From Streptomyces sp. NBC_00344 (GTDB lineage: Bacteria > Actinomycetota > Actinomycetes > Streptomycetales > Streptomycetaceae): a stretch of 64,000 bases of DNA. The notes beneath the pieces were generated by a model. That model saw nothing but the letters and a program-made list of their open reading frames with translations, was not told the origin of the DNA and did not search any database. The stretch spans positions 6,685,001 through 6,749,000 of the forward strand of contig NZ_CP107996.1 of assembly GCF_036088315.1 (NCBI RefSeq), read 5' to 3'. Below, in pieces: positions 63,169-64,000 of this stretch; the first letter of the stretch is position 1; each line of letters begins with the position of its first letter. The position numbers were made by a program, and so were the translations under genes.

Positions 63169-64000
63169 TCAGACACCTTCGCCGGGCCAGTAGAGCCGCA
63201 TCGGATTGTCCACGAGCAGCTTGTGCCGCAATTCGGAGGTTACGGCCACCCGTGGCACGTAGTCGACAAGCAGCGCGTCGTCCGGCATGTGACCGGTGAG
63301 ATTGGGATGCGGCCAGTCGGTGCCCCACAGCACGGATTCCGGGAATTCCTCGACGACCCGCCGCCCGAACGGGACGACGTCGGCATACGGGTCCAGTTCG
63401 CCGTTGACAGCCGGGCGCCCCGTGGCGGTGAGCCGCTCGGGGCAGGTCACCTTCACCCATGCGTCGTTACGGTCCACGAAACGCAGAAAGCGCGTGAATT
63501 CAGGGCCGCCGACGGGCTGCCTCACATCGGGGCGCCCCAGGTGATCGATCACGAGTGGGGCAGGCAGCGACGCGAAGAACCCTTCGAGTTCTTCGAGGTC
63601 CGCGCTCTCGAAGTAGATGACGATGTGCCATCCGAGCGGGGCGATCCGCGCGGCGACCGCCGCCAGCTCCTCTTTCGGCGCGGCGTTGACCAGGCGCTTC
63701 AGAAAGTTGAAACGGACCCCGCGCACACCGGCCGCGGCCAGCTCGGCGAGCTCGGCGTCGGTGACGCCGGGACGGACCGTGGCGATGCCGCGCGCCCGGC
63801 CGCCCGACGCGCGGACAGCGTCGACCATGGCGCTGTTGTCGGCGCCGTGACAGGTGGCCTGGACGATGACGTTGCGGCTGATGCCCAGGTGGTCACGGAG
63901 CGCGAAGAGCTGCTCCTTGCCCGCATCGCACGGGGTGTACTTACGCTCGGGGGCGTACGGGAATTGCGCGCCGGGCCCGAAGACGTGGCAGTGGGCATCG
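63169..64000 (-). CDS. LigI-like 2-pyrone-4,6-dicarboxylate lactonase, N-terminus cut off by window edge
   Basis: 277 codons are visible and the frame runs off the right edge, so the first residues are missing. The amidohydrolase H-x-H motif is near the edge (DAHCHVFGPGAQFPY, then ERKYTP), with QATCHGADN downstream, the strand motif PLVIDHLGRP and LWGTDWPHPNL with the metal-binding Asp region. The set fits LigI, which opens 2-pyrone-4,6-dicarboxylate in aromatic degradation; related lactonases for other acids are possible. Next in the operon is an MFS transporter. Confidence 0.88.
   Translation of the reverse strand, partial: DAHCHVFGPGAQFPYAPERKYTPCDAGKEQLFALRDHLGISRNVIVQATCHGADNSAMVDAVRASGGRARGIATVRPGVTDAELAELAAAGVRGVRFNFLKRLVNAAPKEELAAVAARIAPLGWHIVIYFESADLEELEGFFASLPAPLVIDHLGRPDVRQPVGGPEFTRFLRFVDRNDAWVKVTCPERLTATGRPAVNGELDPYADVVPFGRRVVEEFPESVLWGTDWPHPNLTGHMPDDALLVDYVPRVAVTSELRHKLLVDNPMRLYWPGEGV

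Overview
The window looks like the chromosome of a Streptomyces or a close actinomycete relative. It is very GC-rich throughout, many genes start with GTG, and genes are often coupled by ATGA stop/start overlaps. The families present fit this: ECF41 and SigK-type sigma factors, DUF6153, RskA, BlaI/M56 pairs, GtrA/GtrB and a secreted GH59 glycosidase with a ricin-type lectin tail. No rRNA, tRNA, CRISPR array, insertion sequence or prophage was seen. All calls were made by reading the sequence, without database searches.

Left end (1-7982, all leftward): a tightly coupled biosynthetic operon that runs off the window. In transcription order it encodes a membrane protein like the C-terminal part of poly-lysine synthetase (carrier protein, six membrane segments, three acyltransferase-like blocks) but without the adenylation domain; an NRPS with a half condensation domain, adenylation, carrier and thioesterase domains; a SyrP/TauD-type Fe(II) dioxygenase; SbnB; and the start of SbnA. 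SbnA and SbnB together make L-2,3-diaminopropionate (Dap), so the operon probably makes and activates Dap and polymerises or condenses it at the membrane. The split between adenylating enzyme and Pls-type membrane catalyst makes this the best candidate for an undescribed system.

8.5-20.7 kb: regulators with visible operators. These are a SigK/RskA pair, SRPBCC-ArsR with two identical-arm palindromes, MarR/SnoaL-like with two GC-rich palindromes, an M20 amidohydrolase with its TetR, an MMPL transporter, a multi-pass membrane protein and a two-component system. 21-25.9 kb: a polyprenyl-phosphate sugar module (GtrB, GtrA, DUF6056-like membrane protein) and a BlaI-M56 pair, followed by a frameshifted remnant of a sensor kinase. 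26-31 kb: a flavin electron-transfer module (ApbE, FMN-binding protein, ferric-reductase-like protein) next to a two-component system.

31-47 kb: a PEP mutase/isocitrate lyase-like enzyme, a TIGR00027-type methyltransferase, a secreted GH59 galactosylceramidase-like enzyme with a LacI-type operator upstream, an AhpD-like/ECF41 pair in which both ECF41 promoters can be read, a thioesterase, an MFS transporter, a DinB protein, acetyltransferases, a His/Met-rich exported pair likely to handle copper, an RsbW-like kinase, an Eis-like acetyltransferase and a small basic protein. 47.3-50.6 kb: a four-gene coupled operon (acyl-CoA dehydrogenase-like, PIG-L deacetylase, NodS-like methyltransferase, GT2 glycosyltransferase) preceded by a small leader ORF.

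51-64 kb: an endonuclease III-like glycosylase, a LigD-type polymerase-domain protein, a TetR with two matching operators, DUF1801, maleylpyruvate isomerase-like, GNAT, HAD-like and DUF998 proteins, then katG with a divergent Fur regulator, and an aromatic-acid-type MFS transporter with a LigI-like lactonase truncated by the right edge. Several perfect hairpins separate these transcription units.
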